Below the pieces are notes generated by a model, which was given only the letters and a program-made list of their open reading frames with translations, had not been told where the DNA came from and ran no database searches. 64,000 bases of DNA from Flavobacteriaceae bacterium (GTDB taxonomy: Bacteria > Bacteroidota > Bacteroidia > Flavobacteriales > Flavobacteriaceae), in the NCBI GenBank assembly GCA_013214065.1, contig JABSPK010000013.1, positions 1 to 64,000 of the forward strand, read 5' to 3'. This document shows positions 9,239-17,451 of this stretch, one piece after another. The stretch's first letter is position 1, and each line of letters begins with the position of its first letter. The position numbers were made by a program, and so were the translations under genes.

Positions 9239-9766
9239 TCAAGGGCGTTTGCGACCGATTAATTTCACAACCAATCGCCCCAATTGGAACAGCAACCAGC
9301 AAACCAAGGCGAAGATACTTCCAAACCCCATGGGTATGACCGCCCCGAATGTGAATGCGGATCCCAAGACCCAACCCAAAAGGAATTCGGAATAGTATAG
9401 TGGAAAGATCAGACCGAGGCCTAATATGCCCAATAAAACGGCCATGGGGATTTCGATGCCATTCATAAAACAGATGGCGATGCCAATGGCCACCATGGCT
9501 GCTAAGGCAAAACGTTTGAAAACCAAGGAAAGGGTATCTCGCGATTTGCTGCGGTTGACCCTGAATTTGATTCGAAAAAGCAAAAACCAGGTAAAAAAGG
9601 GTAAGCCAATGGCTCCGATCCAATTCGGGATGCCGGGCATGTCCTTATCGTGGAACAGATAGTGTGTCGGAATTCCGCCGTGTAGATGGTCCCAAAGGAC
9701 ATGACCCCAGACCAACACGGCAACGGCCGCCGTAATCGCGATACGGCGTTCTAAAGTAAGTTTCAT
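9239..9766 (-). CDS. uncharacterised membrane protein with histidine-rich N-terminal motif
   Basis: The 175-residue protein has about five hydrophobic helices. Between the first two lies HVLWDHLHGGIPTHYLFHDK, a cluster of five His with Asp in a periplasmic loop, followed by DMPGIPNWIGAIGLP. I recognise the general pattern as that of a recurring hypothetical family in Bacteroidota but know no function. The His/Asp cluster could bind a metal, which is inference. Its start at ATG 9766 gives a short basic N terminus (MKLTLERR) before helix 1. The next gene upstream on the same strand is the GNAT gene, 62 bp away. Confidence 0.65.
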   Translation of the reverse strand: MKLTLERRIAITAAVAVLVWGHVLWDHLHGGIPTHYLFHDKDMPGIPNWIGAIGLPFFTWFLLFRIKFRVNRSKSRDTLSLVFKRFALAAMVAIGIAICFMNGIEIPMAVLLGILGLGLIFPLYYSEFLLGWVLGSAFTFGAVIPMGFGSIFALVCWLLFQLGRLVVKLIGRKRP

Positions 9767-9828
9767 TTGATTGATGACTTTGGTTGTTCGTTTTGAGCAT
9801 TGGTCTCGGGTACTCCCGATTTGTTACA

Positions 9829-10308
9829 TCAATTCGCGAGCCATGCCTTTTGAAACTCCAAAATCTCATCCCCGTGGGTGTCGAATCGCCCAGTTGGTCG
9901 CCAACCGAGATGCCGGTAAAAACCATACGCTCTAAAAACAGGTTCAGCTGTGGTGGCCAACCAAATCGGTTTTGAATCCATGTCGAAAAGTCGTGAACTG
10001 ACCTCTTGCAATAGCGCCTTACCGATACCTTGGCCGTCGTAATCGGCCAAGACGGCCAAAACCAAAATTTCCCTGGTGGTGACATCCGCATAGCAAAACC
10101 CTACAACGGCATCATTATGGGTAACTACAGAACCGAAGATCTGGCCCGAATCCATCATAGCGGACCAACTTTCCTCGGTTACCCCAATGACGTTCAAATA
10201 GGCAACGGAAATAGCATTGTCTCGCGTCTTTCCGCGAACGATCATACATGCGGCCAAGTCGTTTTTGGTCGCTTCCCGAAGTGTGGTTTTCAATGACCCC
10301 TTATCCAT
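9829..10308 (-). CDS. GNAT family N-acetyltransferase
   Basis: The 159-residue protein has the GNAT fold signature: N-terminal LREATKNDLAACMIVRGKT, beta4 REILVLAVLADYDGQGIGKALL with the acetyl-CoA pyrophosphate loop (Q-G-I-G), and C-terminal AEPVFRAYGFYRHLGWRPTG where an aromatic residue follows the cofactor. The substrate is not predictable. It is probably monocistronic or leads the unit with the downstream membrane protein. Confidence 0.85.
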   Translation of the reverse strand: MDKGSLKTTLREATKNDLAACMIVRGKTRDNAISVAYLNVIGVTEESWSAMMDSGQIFGSVVTHNDAVVGFCYADVTTREILVLAVLADYDGQGIGKALLQEVSSRLFDMDSKPIWLATTAEPVFRAYGFYRHLGWRPTGRFDTHGDEILEFQKAWLAN

Positions 10309-10406
10309 GGTGCCCGTTTGCTTTCCGCGAAGGTACGTTAGTTTTCGCAGGGGGTGGGAATATCCTTCCTTAACACCACTTTAAGAAAACCCATCGGGCG
10401 ATTCTT

Positions 10407-10414
10407 TATCTTTA
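10407..10414 (+). promoter_or_regulatory. -7-like box before the sortilin-like gene
   Basis: TATCTTTA differs from TAnnTTTG only in the last base and lies 22 bp before ATG 10437. No clear -33 TTG sits 17-23 bp upstream. Confidence 0.3.
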
Positions 10415-10436
10415 GCCGACTAATTAACTGCCTAAA

Positions 10437-13400
10437 ATGAAAAACGCAATTTTCCTTTTGATGCTCTTGGCATCACCCCTAGTTATCGCCCAAGAATTCA
10501 GTATGGACCTCGTCGGCGATATGAAACCGAGAAACATCGGTCCGGCCGGAATGAGTGGCCGGGTCACTGCGATCGACGTGCAATTGTCCAATCCTGATGT
10601 AATGTACGTCGGAACCGCATCGGGAGGCCTGTGGAAATCGACCTCCGGAGGCATCAAATGGGAACCGATTTTCGATAAAGAGGTCACCGCTTCCATTGGT
10701 GCTTTGGCCATTCAGCAATCGAATCCGTCCGTACTTTGGGTCGGTACCGGGGAAGGTAACCCTAGAAACAGCCTGAACGGCGGGTATGGGGTGTACAAGT
10801 CTTTGGATGGCGGAAAAAACTGGACCGCCATGGGCTTGGAAAAAACACGACACATCCACCGCATCATCATAGACCCTACCGATCCGAACACCGTCTATGT
10901 CGGAGCGATAGGTTCCCCCTGGGGCGAACATCCCGAACGCGGGGTATTCAAGACCACCGATGGTGGTAAAACGTGGAACAAAATCCTTTTTGTCAATAAC
11001 AAAACCGGGGTAGCCGATATGGTTATGGATCCCGAGAACCCGAACAAATTACTTGTTGCCCTTTGGGAACACAAAAGGGACCCCTGGTTCTTTAAATCAG
11101 GCGGCAAGGGCAGTGGGCTTTATATGACCCATGACGGTGGCGCGAATTGGAAGCAAGTCACCGAGGAAGACGGTTTTCCTAAAGGGGATTTGGGACGGAT
11201 CGGAATCGCCATTGCCCGAAACAAACCCAACGTGGTATACGCCTTGGTGGAAGCCAAAAAGAACGCCTTGTACAAATCGACCGATGGAGGGTTCAAATGG
11301 AAGAAGGTGAATGATAAGAACGATATCGGCAACCGCCCGTTCTACTACTCCGAAATCTATGTGGATCCGGAAAACGAGAACCGTATCTTTTCCATCTTTA
11401 CGTATGTCAACGTATCGGAAGATGGCGGCAAGAACTTTACCCAATTGATGCCGGCCTATGGGGTCAGCAATGGGGTACACCCCGACCACCATGCCTGGTG
11501 GATCCATCCTGAAAACGGTCAGTTCATGATCGATGGTAATGATGGGGGTATGAACATCACCAAAGATGGGGGCAAAACGTGGCGCTTTATCGGAAACCTG
11601 CCTGTGGCCCAATTCTACCATATCAATACGGATAATGAATACCCCTACAACGTATATGGGGGTATGCAAGACAATGGATCCTGGAGAGGCCCTGCCTATG
11701 TGTGGCGCGCCCAGGGCATCCGCAATAGTTATTGGCAAGAAATTTCATTTGGGGATGGATTCGATGTCATCCCCGATGTCGATGATTCCCGTTTCGGGTA
11801 TTCGATGAGCCAGCAAGGGTTCGTCAGTCGGTATGATTGGAAAACCGGGAACAACTATACGGTACGCCCAACACCTCCGGACGCCGATACCCAGCTCCGT
11901 TTCAATTGGAACGCGGCTATCGGTCAAGACCCTTTTGATAACGCTACGGTCTATTTCGGAAGCCAGTTCGTACACAAATCGACCAACAAAGGACAAACCT
12001 GGACCGTCATTTCTCCGGATATGACCACCAATGACCCCGAAAAGCAAAAACAAAGCGAGAGCGGGGGCTTGACCATGGATGCCACCGGCGCCGAAAACCA
12101 TTGTACCATTTTGGTCATCGAACCCTCGCCGGTAGAAAAGGATATGTTGTGGATCGGAACCGATGATGGTCGCGTGCATATCACACAAAATGGCGGTAGC
12201 AGCTGGACCGAGGTGACCGCCAACATCAAAGGCTTGCCCAAAGGAAGTTGGATCCCCCAGATCAAGGCTTCCCAAAAAAATAAAGGCGAAGCCCTATTGA
12301 TCGCCAACGATTACAGACGCTTCAACTATACGCCCTACGCCTATCGGACCACCGACTATGGCAGGACCTGGAAACGCATCGTTGACGAGAACGATGTACA
12401 AAGCTACGCCCTCTCCATCATCGAAGATCCCGAAAACCCGGATTTGGTATTCCTAGGTACGGATGACGGCCTATACCTATCGTTCAATGCGGGTGACACC
12501 TGGCAGAAATGGACCGAAGGGTTTCCAACGGTATCGACCAAAGATTTGGTCATCCATCCTCGTGAACACGATTTGGTCATTGGTACCTTCGGAAGGGCCG
12601 CCTGGGTGTTGGATGACATCCGACCGTTACGCGAGCTGGCTTCCAATATGGGCGCTCTAGCTAAGGATGTGGCCTTGTTCGATAGTCCGGACGCTTATTT
12701 GGCGGCGTACCAGCAAGGATCAGGCAGCCGTTTCGGTGGTGATGCCCTTTATAATGGTGAAAACCGCAAGCGTGGGGCCATGATCACCTATTACCTGAAG
12801 GCGGGCAAAAAAGACCTCGGCAAAAAACCAAAAAAGAAATCGGAAGAAAGCAAGGAAGATTCGAAAGACAAGAAAAGCTTGACAGGGGTCCAAAAGAAAG
12901 ATTCCCTGCAGTTCGATATTTTTGAGGGCAGCCGTTTGATCCGTACGCTAAAAATCAAAACGCCAGAGAAGAAAGGCTTTCATCGCTTGTATTGGGGCTT
13001 GAATGAAAAAGGACCGGATCGGCCGGCCAGAAAAATCAGGAAAAGCACCTCGGAACGTGGTGGGGTTACCGTGAAACCCGGTACTTACACCGTTAAGGTT
13101 TCGTTCGGTGATACCAGTGATTCTACCCAGGTTACGGTGAAAACCGATCCCCGATTGAATCCTTCGATTTCGGGCATCAACGAAGTGTACGCCTTGCGTA
13201 AGGAAGTGGAAGGGCATATCCAAACCGCGGCCGATGCGATGAAGCAACTGGTACAGAGTAAAGACCTCGCCAATAAAATGGCCAAGGAATTAAAGGCATT
13301 GGACAAAGACAAATTCGAGGCTGAAATCAAAGCATCCAAAGAAATCACCAAGGCCATCGACTCGGTGGTGGCCCTTTATATCGGAAAGGAAGACAAACGA

Positions 13401-13652
13401 CAAGGCATCACCCGCAATCCTGAGGTGACCGTCATGCAACGCTTGAATACGGCGAATTTCTATATCGCGACCCGAAAGCAAGGGGTTACGGCCACCGAAA
13501 GGCGTATGCTCGGTTTCGCAGAAGCGGAACTTCGTGCCGCTTTGGAAAAGACCAATGGATTCTTCGACACGAAATGGAAACCGTATCGCGCTTCGATCGA
13601 AGCCTTAGACCTATCCCCGTTCAAGGAAACCGAAACTTTTAGCCTCGATTAA
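10437..13652 (+). CDS. secreted VPS10/sortilin-like beta-propeller protein
   Basis: The 1071-residue protein starts MKNAIFLLMLLASPLVIAQ (signal peptide). At least ten Asp-box (BNR) motifs of the S-x-D-G-G-x-x-W type run through residues about 60-690, for example KSLDGGKNW, KTTDGGKTW, MTHDGGANW, KSTDGGFKW, ITKDGGKTW and RTTDYGRTW, which predicts a large multi-blade propeller. A Lys/Ser-rich segment near residues 795-825 leads to a beta-sandwich-like and helical C-terminal region. Such proteins are often labelled glycosyl hydrolase or sortilin-like; sialidase-type catalytic residues are not evident, so I do not assign an enzymatic role. The stop overlaps the next start (TAATG), so the two are translationally coupled. 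Confidence 0.8.
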   Translation: MKNAIFLLMLLASPLVIAQEFSMDLVGDMKPRNIGPAGMSGRVTAIDVQLSNPDVMYVGTASGGLWKSTSGGIKWEPIFDKEVTASIGALAIQQSNPSVLWVGTGEGNPRNSLNGGYGVYKSLDGGKNWTAMGLEKTRHIHRIIIDPTDPNTVYVGAIGSPWGEHPERGVFKTTDGGKTWNKILFVNNKTGVADMVMDPENPNKLLVALWEHKRDPWFFKSGGKGSGLYMTHDGGANWKQVTEEDGFPKGDLGRIGIAIARNKPNVVYALVEAKKNALYKSTDGGFKWKKVNDKNDIGNRPFYYSEIYVDPENENRIFSIFTYVNVSEDGGKNFTQLMPAYGVSNGVHPDHHAWWIHPENGQFMIDGNDGGMNITKDGGKTWRFIGNLPVAQFYHINTDNEYPYNVYGGMQDNGSWRGPAYVWRAQGIRNSYWQEISFGDGFDVIPDVDDSRFGYSMSQQGFVSRYDWKTGNNYTVRPTPPDADTQLRFNWNAAIGQDPFDNATVYFGSQFVHKSTNKGQTWTVISPDMTTNDPEKQKQSESGGLTMDATGAENHCTILVIEPSPVEKDMLWIGTDDGRVHITQNGGSSWTEVTANIKGLPKGSWIPQIKASQKNKGEALLIANDYRRFNYTPYAYRTTDYGRTWKRIVDENDVQSYALSIIEDPENPDLVFLGTDDGLYLSFNAGDTWQKWTEGFPTVSTKDLVIHPREHDLVIGTFGRAAWVLDDIRPLRELASNMGALAKDVALFDSPDAYLAAYQQGSGSRFGGDALYNGENRKRGAMITYYLKAGKKDLGKKPKKKSEESKEDSKDKKSLTGVQKKDSLQFDIFEGSRLIRTLKIKTPEKKGFHRLYWGLNEKGPDRPARKIRKSTSERGGVTVKPGTYTVKVSFGDTSDSTQVTVKTDPRLNPSISGINEVYALRKEVEGHIQTAADAMKQLVQSKDLANKMAKELKALDKDKFEAEIKASKEITKAIDSVVALYIGKEDKRQGITRNPEVTVMQRLNTANFYIATRKQGVTATERRMLGFAEAELRAALEKTNGFFDTKWKPYRASIEALDLSPFKETETFSLD

Positions 13653-14362
13653 TGAAAAGACTGCTTGTTTGGGGCATTGCGCTCCTGTCTATCGGCCTTA
13701 CCGCCCAACAGCCCGGTGAAGATGATATGGGCATCTGGTATATGTACTTTGGAACGAATCGTGTTTCGGAACGGTTCAGTGTGCATACGGAAGCCCAGTT
13801 CCGGTACTATGAAACCAGTGACAATTTCAACCAATTGTTGTTAAGGACCGGGTTGAACTACCATATCAACCCGAATGCAATTGCCACTTTTGGATACGGG
13901 TACATTGAGACCGACGGCACTTTTTTGGAAAGTCCGAGCGCGGCCAATTCCGTTGAACATCGAATTTTTGAACAGTTCATATTGAAGAACAAGGTATGGG
14001 AGTTGCTTTTCGAACACCGTTACCGGCTCGAACAGCGCTTCATCAATGCGACCGATATCACCAGTGATCCCCAAGAAGACCTATCGCGAACCGAACATCG
14101 GGCGCGGTATCGCATTCAAATGACCGTTCCGTTGACGAACACCTTTTTCTTGAACTTTTACGATGAACTATTCATCAATCTTCAAGATGAGCTCTTCGGC
14201 CAGAACCGGCTATATGGAGCTGTCGGGGCACATATCACCTCGAACAGCAGCGTACAACTCGGCTATTTGCGCAACCAGTTCGCCAATGCCGTTTTTGACC
14301 GTTGGCAGATAGGTTTCTTTTACAATCCCGACTTAAGGGGTATCTTTAAAAAAGGGAAGTAA
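13652..14362 (+). CDS. DUF2490 outer-membrane beta-barrel-like protein
   Basis: The 236-residue product has a signal peptide (MKRLLVWGIALLSIGLTAQ) and alternating amphipathic strands typical of a small barrel: GIWYMYFGTNRVSERFSVHTE at the N terminus, LFEHRYRLEQRF, HRARYRIQMTVPL, and an aromatic ending (WQIGFFYNP plus a short basic tail). These match the DUF2490 family of Bacteroidota, whose function is unknown. Its ATG overlaps the stop of the propeller gene by one base, suggesting the two exported proteins are made together. Confidence 0.8.
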   Translation: MKRLLVWGIALLSIGLTAQQPGEDDMGIWYMYFGTNRVSERFSVHTEAQFRYYETSDNFNQLLLRTGLNYHINPNAIATFGYGYIETDGTFLESPSAANSVEHRIFEQFILKNKVWELLFEHRYRLEQRFINATDITSDPQEDLSRTEHRARYRIQMTVPLTNTFFLNFYDELFINLQDELFGQNRLYGAVGAHITSNSSVQLGYLRNQFANAVFDRWQIGFFYNPDLRGIFKKGK

Positions 14363-14427
14363 GGAAGCGCGAAAAGCCGTTTGCATTCGACTTTGCTCGT
14401 GCTCGTTGGCCCTAAACCACAAGACCG

Positions 14428-15648
14428 ATGAACACGACAAAGATTGAATTTGAAAACCGCCAAGGCCAAAAATTGGTCGGACGACTGGAACTTCCCGTTG
14501 ACCGACATCCCCATAATTTTGCCCTATTCGCCCATTGCTTCACCTGTACCAAGAACCTTTCTGCGGTTCGAAACATCAGCAAATCACTGACCGCCAATGG
14601 ATTTGGGGTACTGCGTTTCGATTTTACCGGTTTAGGGGAAAGCGAAGGCGATTTTGCCGACACGAATTTCTCCGGTAATGTCGAGGACCTGGTAGCGGCC
14701 GCGGCCTATTTAGAAACGAACTACCAAGCCCCTAGCTTGCTGATCGGGCACTCCTTAGGTGGGGCGGCCGTACTTTTCGCGGCCGGGCAGATCGATGCTG
14801 TCAAGGCGGTTGCCACGATTGGGGCACCCTCGAATCCGGTACATGTAAAACAGTTGCTACGAAGCGGTATCGATGAAATCAAGACGACCGGGCAGGCCGT
14901 TGTGAACCTGAGTGGACGTGATTTCACGATCAAAAAACAGTTTCTCGATGATTTGGAGGCCAATTCCCTTCCGGAAACGGTCAAAAAACTCCGCAAACCC
15001 CTCTTGATCCTCCACTCACCCCAAGATGATACGGTAGGCATTGCGAATGCCGAAGCGATTTATGTGGCTGCCCATCACCCAAAGAGCTTTGTCTCGCTCG
15101 ACGGTGCCGATCATCTCTTGTTCAACAAAGCGGATTCACTTTATGTAGGCGAAGTGATTTCCGGATGGGCCAAACGTTATTTGAAGGTCGATGGTAAGGT
15201 CGATGAAAAATTAAAATCGAATCACCAAGTGGTCGCTTCCCTGGCTTCAGAAGATGGGTTCACTACCCAAATGAAGGTCGGTAACCATTACCAATTGGCC
15301 GACGAACCCCTAAGTTTCGGTGGCAATGATTTCGGGCCATCACCCTATGAGTTGGTCTCTGCCGGTCTTTCGGCCTGTACAGTCATGACCCTGCAACTAT
15401 ATGCCAAGCGCAAAGGATGGCCGTTGGAAAGGGCCGAAGTACATACGTCCTATAGTAAGACCCATGCCCAAGATTGCGAGGATTGCGAAAATAATAATGC
15501 CAAAATAGACACCTTTCACAGGGAATTGCGATTGGTAGGGGAACTGGATGAAAAACAACGGAAAAGATTGGTCGAAATCGCTGATAAATGTCCGGTACAC
15601 AAAACGCTGCATAGTGAGACACAGGTCCTGACCGAATTGCTGCCCTAA
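14428..15648 (+). CDS. bifunctional alpha/beta hydrolase / OsmC family protein
   Basis: The 406-residue protein is a fusion. Residues about 1-255 are an alpha/beta hydrolase with the nucleophile elbow GHSLGG (Ser about 109), acid in HSPQDDT and His in GADHLL. Residues about 260-406 are an OsmC/Ohr-type domain with the two reactive Cys positions in SAGLSACTVM and DKCPVHKTL. OsmC domains reduce organic hydroperoxides; the fused hydrolase may release or process an acyl peroxide, but this is inference. The fusion is a recognised architecture. It follows the DUF2490 gene by 65 bp with no clear terminator between. Confidence 0.92.
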   Translation: MNTTKIEFENRQGQKLVGRLELPVDRHPHNFALFAHCFTCTKNLSAVRNISKSLTANGFGVLRFDFTGLGESEGDFADTNFSGNVEDLVAAAAYLETNYQAPSLLIGHSLGGAAVLFAAGQIDAVKAVATIGAPSNPVHVKQLLRSGIDEIKTTGQAVVNLSGRDFTIKKQFLDDLEANSLPETVKKLRKPLLILHSPQDDTVGIANAEAIYVAAHHPKSFVSLDGADHLLFNKADSLYVGEVISGWAKRYLKVDGKVDEKLKSNHQVVASLASEDGFTTQMKVGNHYQLADEPLSFGGNDFGPSPYELVSAGLSACTVMTLQLYAKRKGWPLERAEVHTSYSKTHAQDCEDCENNNAKIDTFHRELRLVGELDEKQRKRLVEIADKCPVHKTLHSETQVLTELLP

Positions 15649-15651
15649 AGC

Positions 15652-15861
15652 TTAGTGCCTCATGTGGAGGATATCGAAATATTGGAGTTCCAATTCGATG
15701 GCATCTTGTTGGATTTTTCGCAACTGGCTGAAGTAATCTTCCACAAGCAATTCCCCTTCGTACAAGCGGCGTTTGGCGTCGGCATAAGCCTTACTGAACG
15801 ATTTCCTTTTGTTGCAGTATGCAATGAAATCGATGTATTTTGCCGGATGGTGCAACGTCAT
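15652..15861 (-). CDS. small uncharacterised helical protein
   Basis: The 69-residue product begins at ATG 15861 (MTLHHPAKYIDFIAYCNKRK); an in-frame extension of seven codons to 15882 exists, but the later ATG is preceded by a purine-rich AAAGGACC. The protein is mostly charged helix (YADAKRRLYEGELLVEDYFSQLRK...DAIELELQYFDI) and ends in HMRH. I do not recognise a family. It is convergent with the hydrolase/OsmC gene three bases away and divergent from the YdeI-like gene at 16039. Probably real because the frame fills the gap exactly, but without homology evidence. Confidence 0.5.
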   Translation of the reverse strand: MTLHHPAKYIDFIAYCNKRKSFSKAYADAKRRLYEGELLVEDYFSQLRKIQQDAIELELQYFDILHMRH

Positions 15862-15938
15862 TGATGGTCCTTTTTTTGGCAATTGGGGGAATATGCCATT
15901 TCGTAACTTTAAACGGAAAAGCGTTATTTTTAGTATTT

Positions 15939-15965
15939 CATCGATGTTTTTTACACTTTATCGAT
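15939..15965. repeat. two ATCGATG direct repeats 20 bp apart
   Basis: ATCGATG occurs at 15939-15945 and again at 15959-15965, start to start exactly 20 bp (about two helical turns), each containing the palindrome ATCGAT. They lie in the divergent region between the 69-residue protein and the YdeI-like gene. A regulator site is possible; no regulator is adjacent. Confidence 0.3.
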
Positions 15966-16038
15966 GATTTATCCAATTCATGGGGTAGCATGCGGATGCG
16001 ATTTTCCTTAAAAACCCTTGAAACGAAAAGAACCTTTT

Positions 16039-16527
16039 ATGGAACAAAGTCCTGTTTTCGAAGTCGTTGTCAGCGGAACGCATAGCCTTGCCATTCCGGA
16101 AGCCATTGCCCGTCCCTTTTACGAAAAAGGGATGAAACGGGTATTGGTCGAGGCACGATATGGAGATCGTAGCCTGCGGATCCATGCCGCGTTGAACCGG
16201 TGGAAAAACGGCACCTATTCCATCATGTTCAGTAAAAACAACCAAAAACAGCTGGGTATCTTTCCGAACGACTACTTTCAAATGCAGTTCTTTGAAGACA
16301 CTTCAAAATATGGGGTCGAACTGCCTGAAGAATTCGAAGCGGTCCTTTTCAGCGATCCCGAAGCACATCGAATTTTCGAGGGTTTCACCCCGGGCAAAAA
16401 ACGGGGCATTATCTACATGATAGCGAAATTCAAAGCCTCACAAAAACGAATCGATAAGACCTTGCTCCTTTGTGAAAACCTAAAACGTGGGCTACGCGAC
16501 AACAAAGAGCTATTGCGTCCGCTCTAG
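16039..16527 (+). CDS. DUF1905 / YdeI-OmpD-associated domain protein
   Basis: The 162-residue protein starts at ATG 16039 (MEQSPVFEVVVSGTHSLAIPEAIARPF); a TTG seven codons upstream is the only alternative. The N-terminal half resembles DUF1905, a small beta-barrel domain (GMKRVLVEARYGDRSLRIHAAL...NDYFQMQF). The C-terminal half has the YdeI/OmpD helical signature EAHRIFEGFTPGKKRGIIYMIAKFKASQKRIDKT. Family function is unknown (bacteriocin-protection label). It differs from the YdeI protein at 1521 in having the N-terminal barrel. Transcribed alone or with the lipoprotein 55 bp downstream. Confidence 0.8.
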   Translation: MEQSPVFEVVVSGTHSLAIPEAIARPFYEKGMKRVLVEARYGDRSLRIHAALNRWKNGTYSIMFSKNNQKQLGIFPNDYFQMQFFEDTSKYGVELPEEFEAVLFSDPEAHRIFEGFTPGKKRGIIYMIAKFKASQKRIDKTLLLCENLKRGLRDNKELLRPL

Positions 16528-16528
16528 C

Positions 16529-16559
16529 TTGCCAACGCCCTAAGAAAGCTGTACCTTAG
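16529..16559 (+). promoter_or_regulatory. -33/-7 promoter for the 16583 lipoprotein gene
   Basis: TTG at 16529-16531, a 20 bp spacer and TACCTTAG (one mismatch to TAnnTTTG) at 16552-16559 precede ATG 16583 by 23 bp. Spacing fits the Bacteroidota consensus. Confidence 0.45.
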
Positions 16560-16582
16560 GTGCAAACCTTTAAACCCTTACG

Positions 16583-17392
16583 ATGAAAAAATACACGACC
16601 TTGGTCTTGGGATTGTCGGTACTTCTTTTTGGCGCCTGTAAAATGGGCACCAAGGAAAGTGATGCGAAAAATGCGGAAGCGGCGACCCCGGAAACGGAGG
16701 CTGCGACAGGCCTGACCTTATCAAAGTTAACGGACTCACCGGCCTATGCCGATGCGGCCTTAGTGTTGAACGCCCCGGCAGATGCGGCCCTACCCGGTGG
16801 AGGAGAAGTCAACTTCGATTTTTCGGTCACCAATTATGAGTTAGGTGCACAGACCGATAGCCCAAACGCAGGCGACCTTGCCAATTCGGGTAAAGGACAA
16901 CACATCCACTTTATTTTGAACAACCAACCGTATTCGGCCCATTACGAAGCGTCTTTTACCAAAGAAGTGCCTGATGGGGTACACCATTTGGTGGCGTTTT
17001 TGAGTCGCTCTTACCACGAATCGGTCAAGAACGATAATTCGGTAGTCGTAACAAAACTCGAAGTCGGGGCGAATGCCCAAGATTCCATTGGATTGGATAT
17101 GGACGCGCCTACCCTGATTTACAGCCGGCCAAAAGGTACGTATGCAGGAAAAGATACCGAGAACCTGTTATTGGACTTTTTCGTGCTGAACACCACCTTG
17201 TCCGAAACGGGCAACAAGGTACGGGCGACCATCAACGGAGAGGAATTCATCATCGCTGAATGGGCTCCACATGTCATCAACGGCTTGCCAAAGGGTGAAG
17301 TGACGGTTAAACTCGAATTGATCGATGGGGAAGGGAACATGATTCCAGGACCTTTTAATCAGGTGGAACGAACCGTAACCTTAACGGAGTAG
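16583..17392 (+). CDS. uncharacterised lipoprotein
   Basis: The 269-residue protein carries a lipobox ending at Cys19 (LLFGACK), followed by an Ala/Glu-rich linker (about 22-45) that would hold the folded part off the membrane. The folded part contains two similar stretches: GKGQHIHFILNNQPYSAHY...PDGVHHLVAFLSRSYHESVK (about 110-160) and a C-terminal beta-sandwich-like segment GNKVRATINGEEFIIAEW...GLPKGEVTVKLELIDGEGN. The His-rich first block is recurrent in flavobacterial lipoproteins of unknown function. No enzyme motif is apparent. A strong terminator follows. Confidence 0.7.
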   Translation: MKKYTTLVLGLSVLLFGACKMGTKESDAKNAEAATPETEAATGLTLSKLTDSPAYADAALVLNAPADAALPGGGEVNFDFSVTNYELGAQTDSPNAGDLANSGKGQHIHFILNNQPYSAHYEASFTKEVPDGVHHLVAFLSRSYHESVKNDNSVVVTKLEVGANAQDSIGLDMDAPTLIYSRPKGTYAGKDTENLLLDFFVLNTTLSETGNKVRATINGEEFIIAEWAPHVINGLPKGEVTVKLELIDGEGNMIPGPFNQVERTVTLTE

Positions 17393-17424
17393 ACGGACAC
17401 GATCTTAGATTAAAGAAATACATC

Positions 17425-17451
17425 AAAGCCACCCTTTGGGTGGCTTTTTTT
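17425..17451. terminator. rho-independent terminator shared by convergent genes
   Basis: A perfect 10 bp stem AAAGCCACCC / GGGTGGCTTT with a TTT loop is followed by a run of T on the plus strand. It ends the lipoprotein gene; the permease gene on the other strand stops inside its T run. Confidence 0.9.

Noticed and set aside
11097-11738. 213-codon open frame antisense to the sortilin-like gene
   Set aside because: Antisense to repeated Asp-box sequence, with no independent support such as a promoter or family motif.
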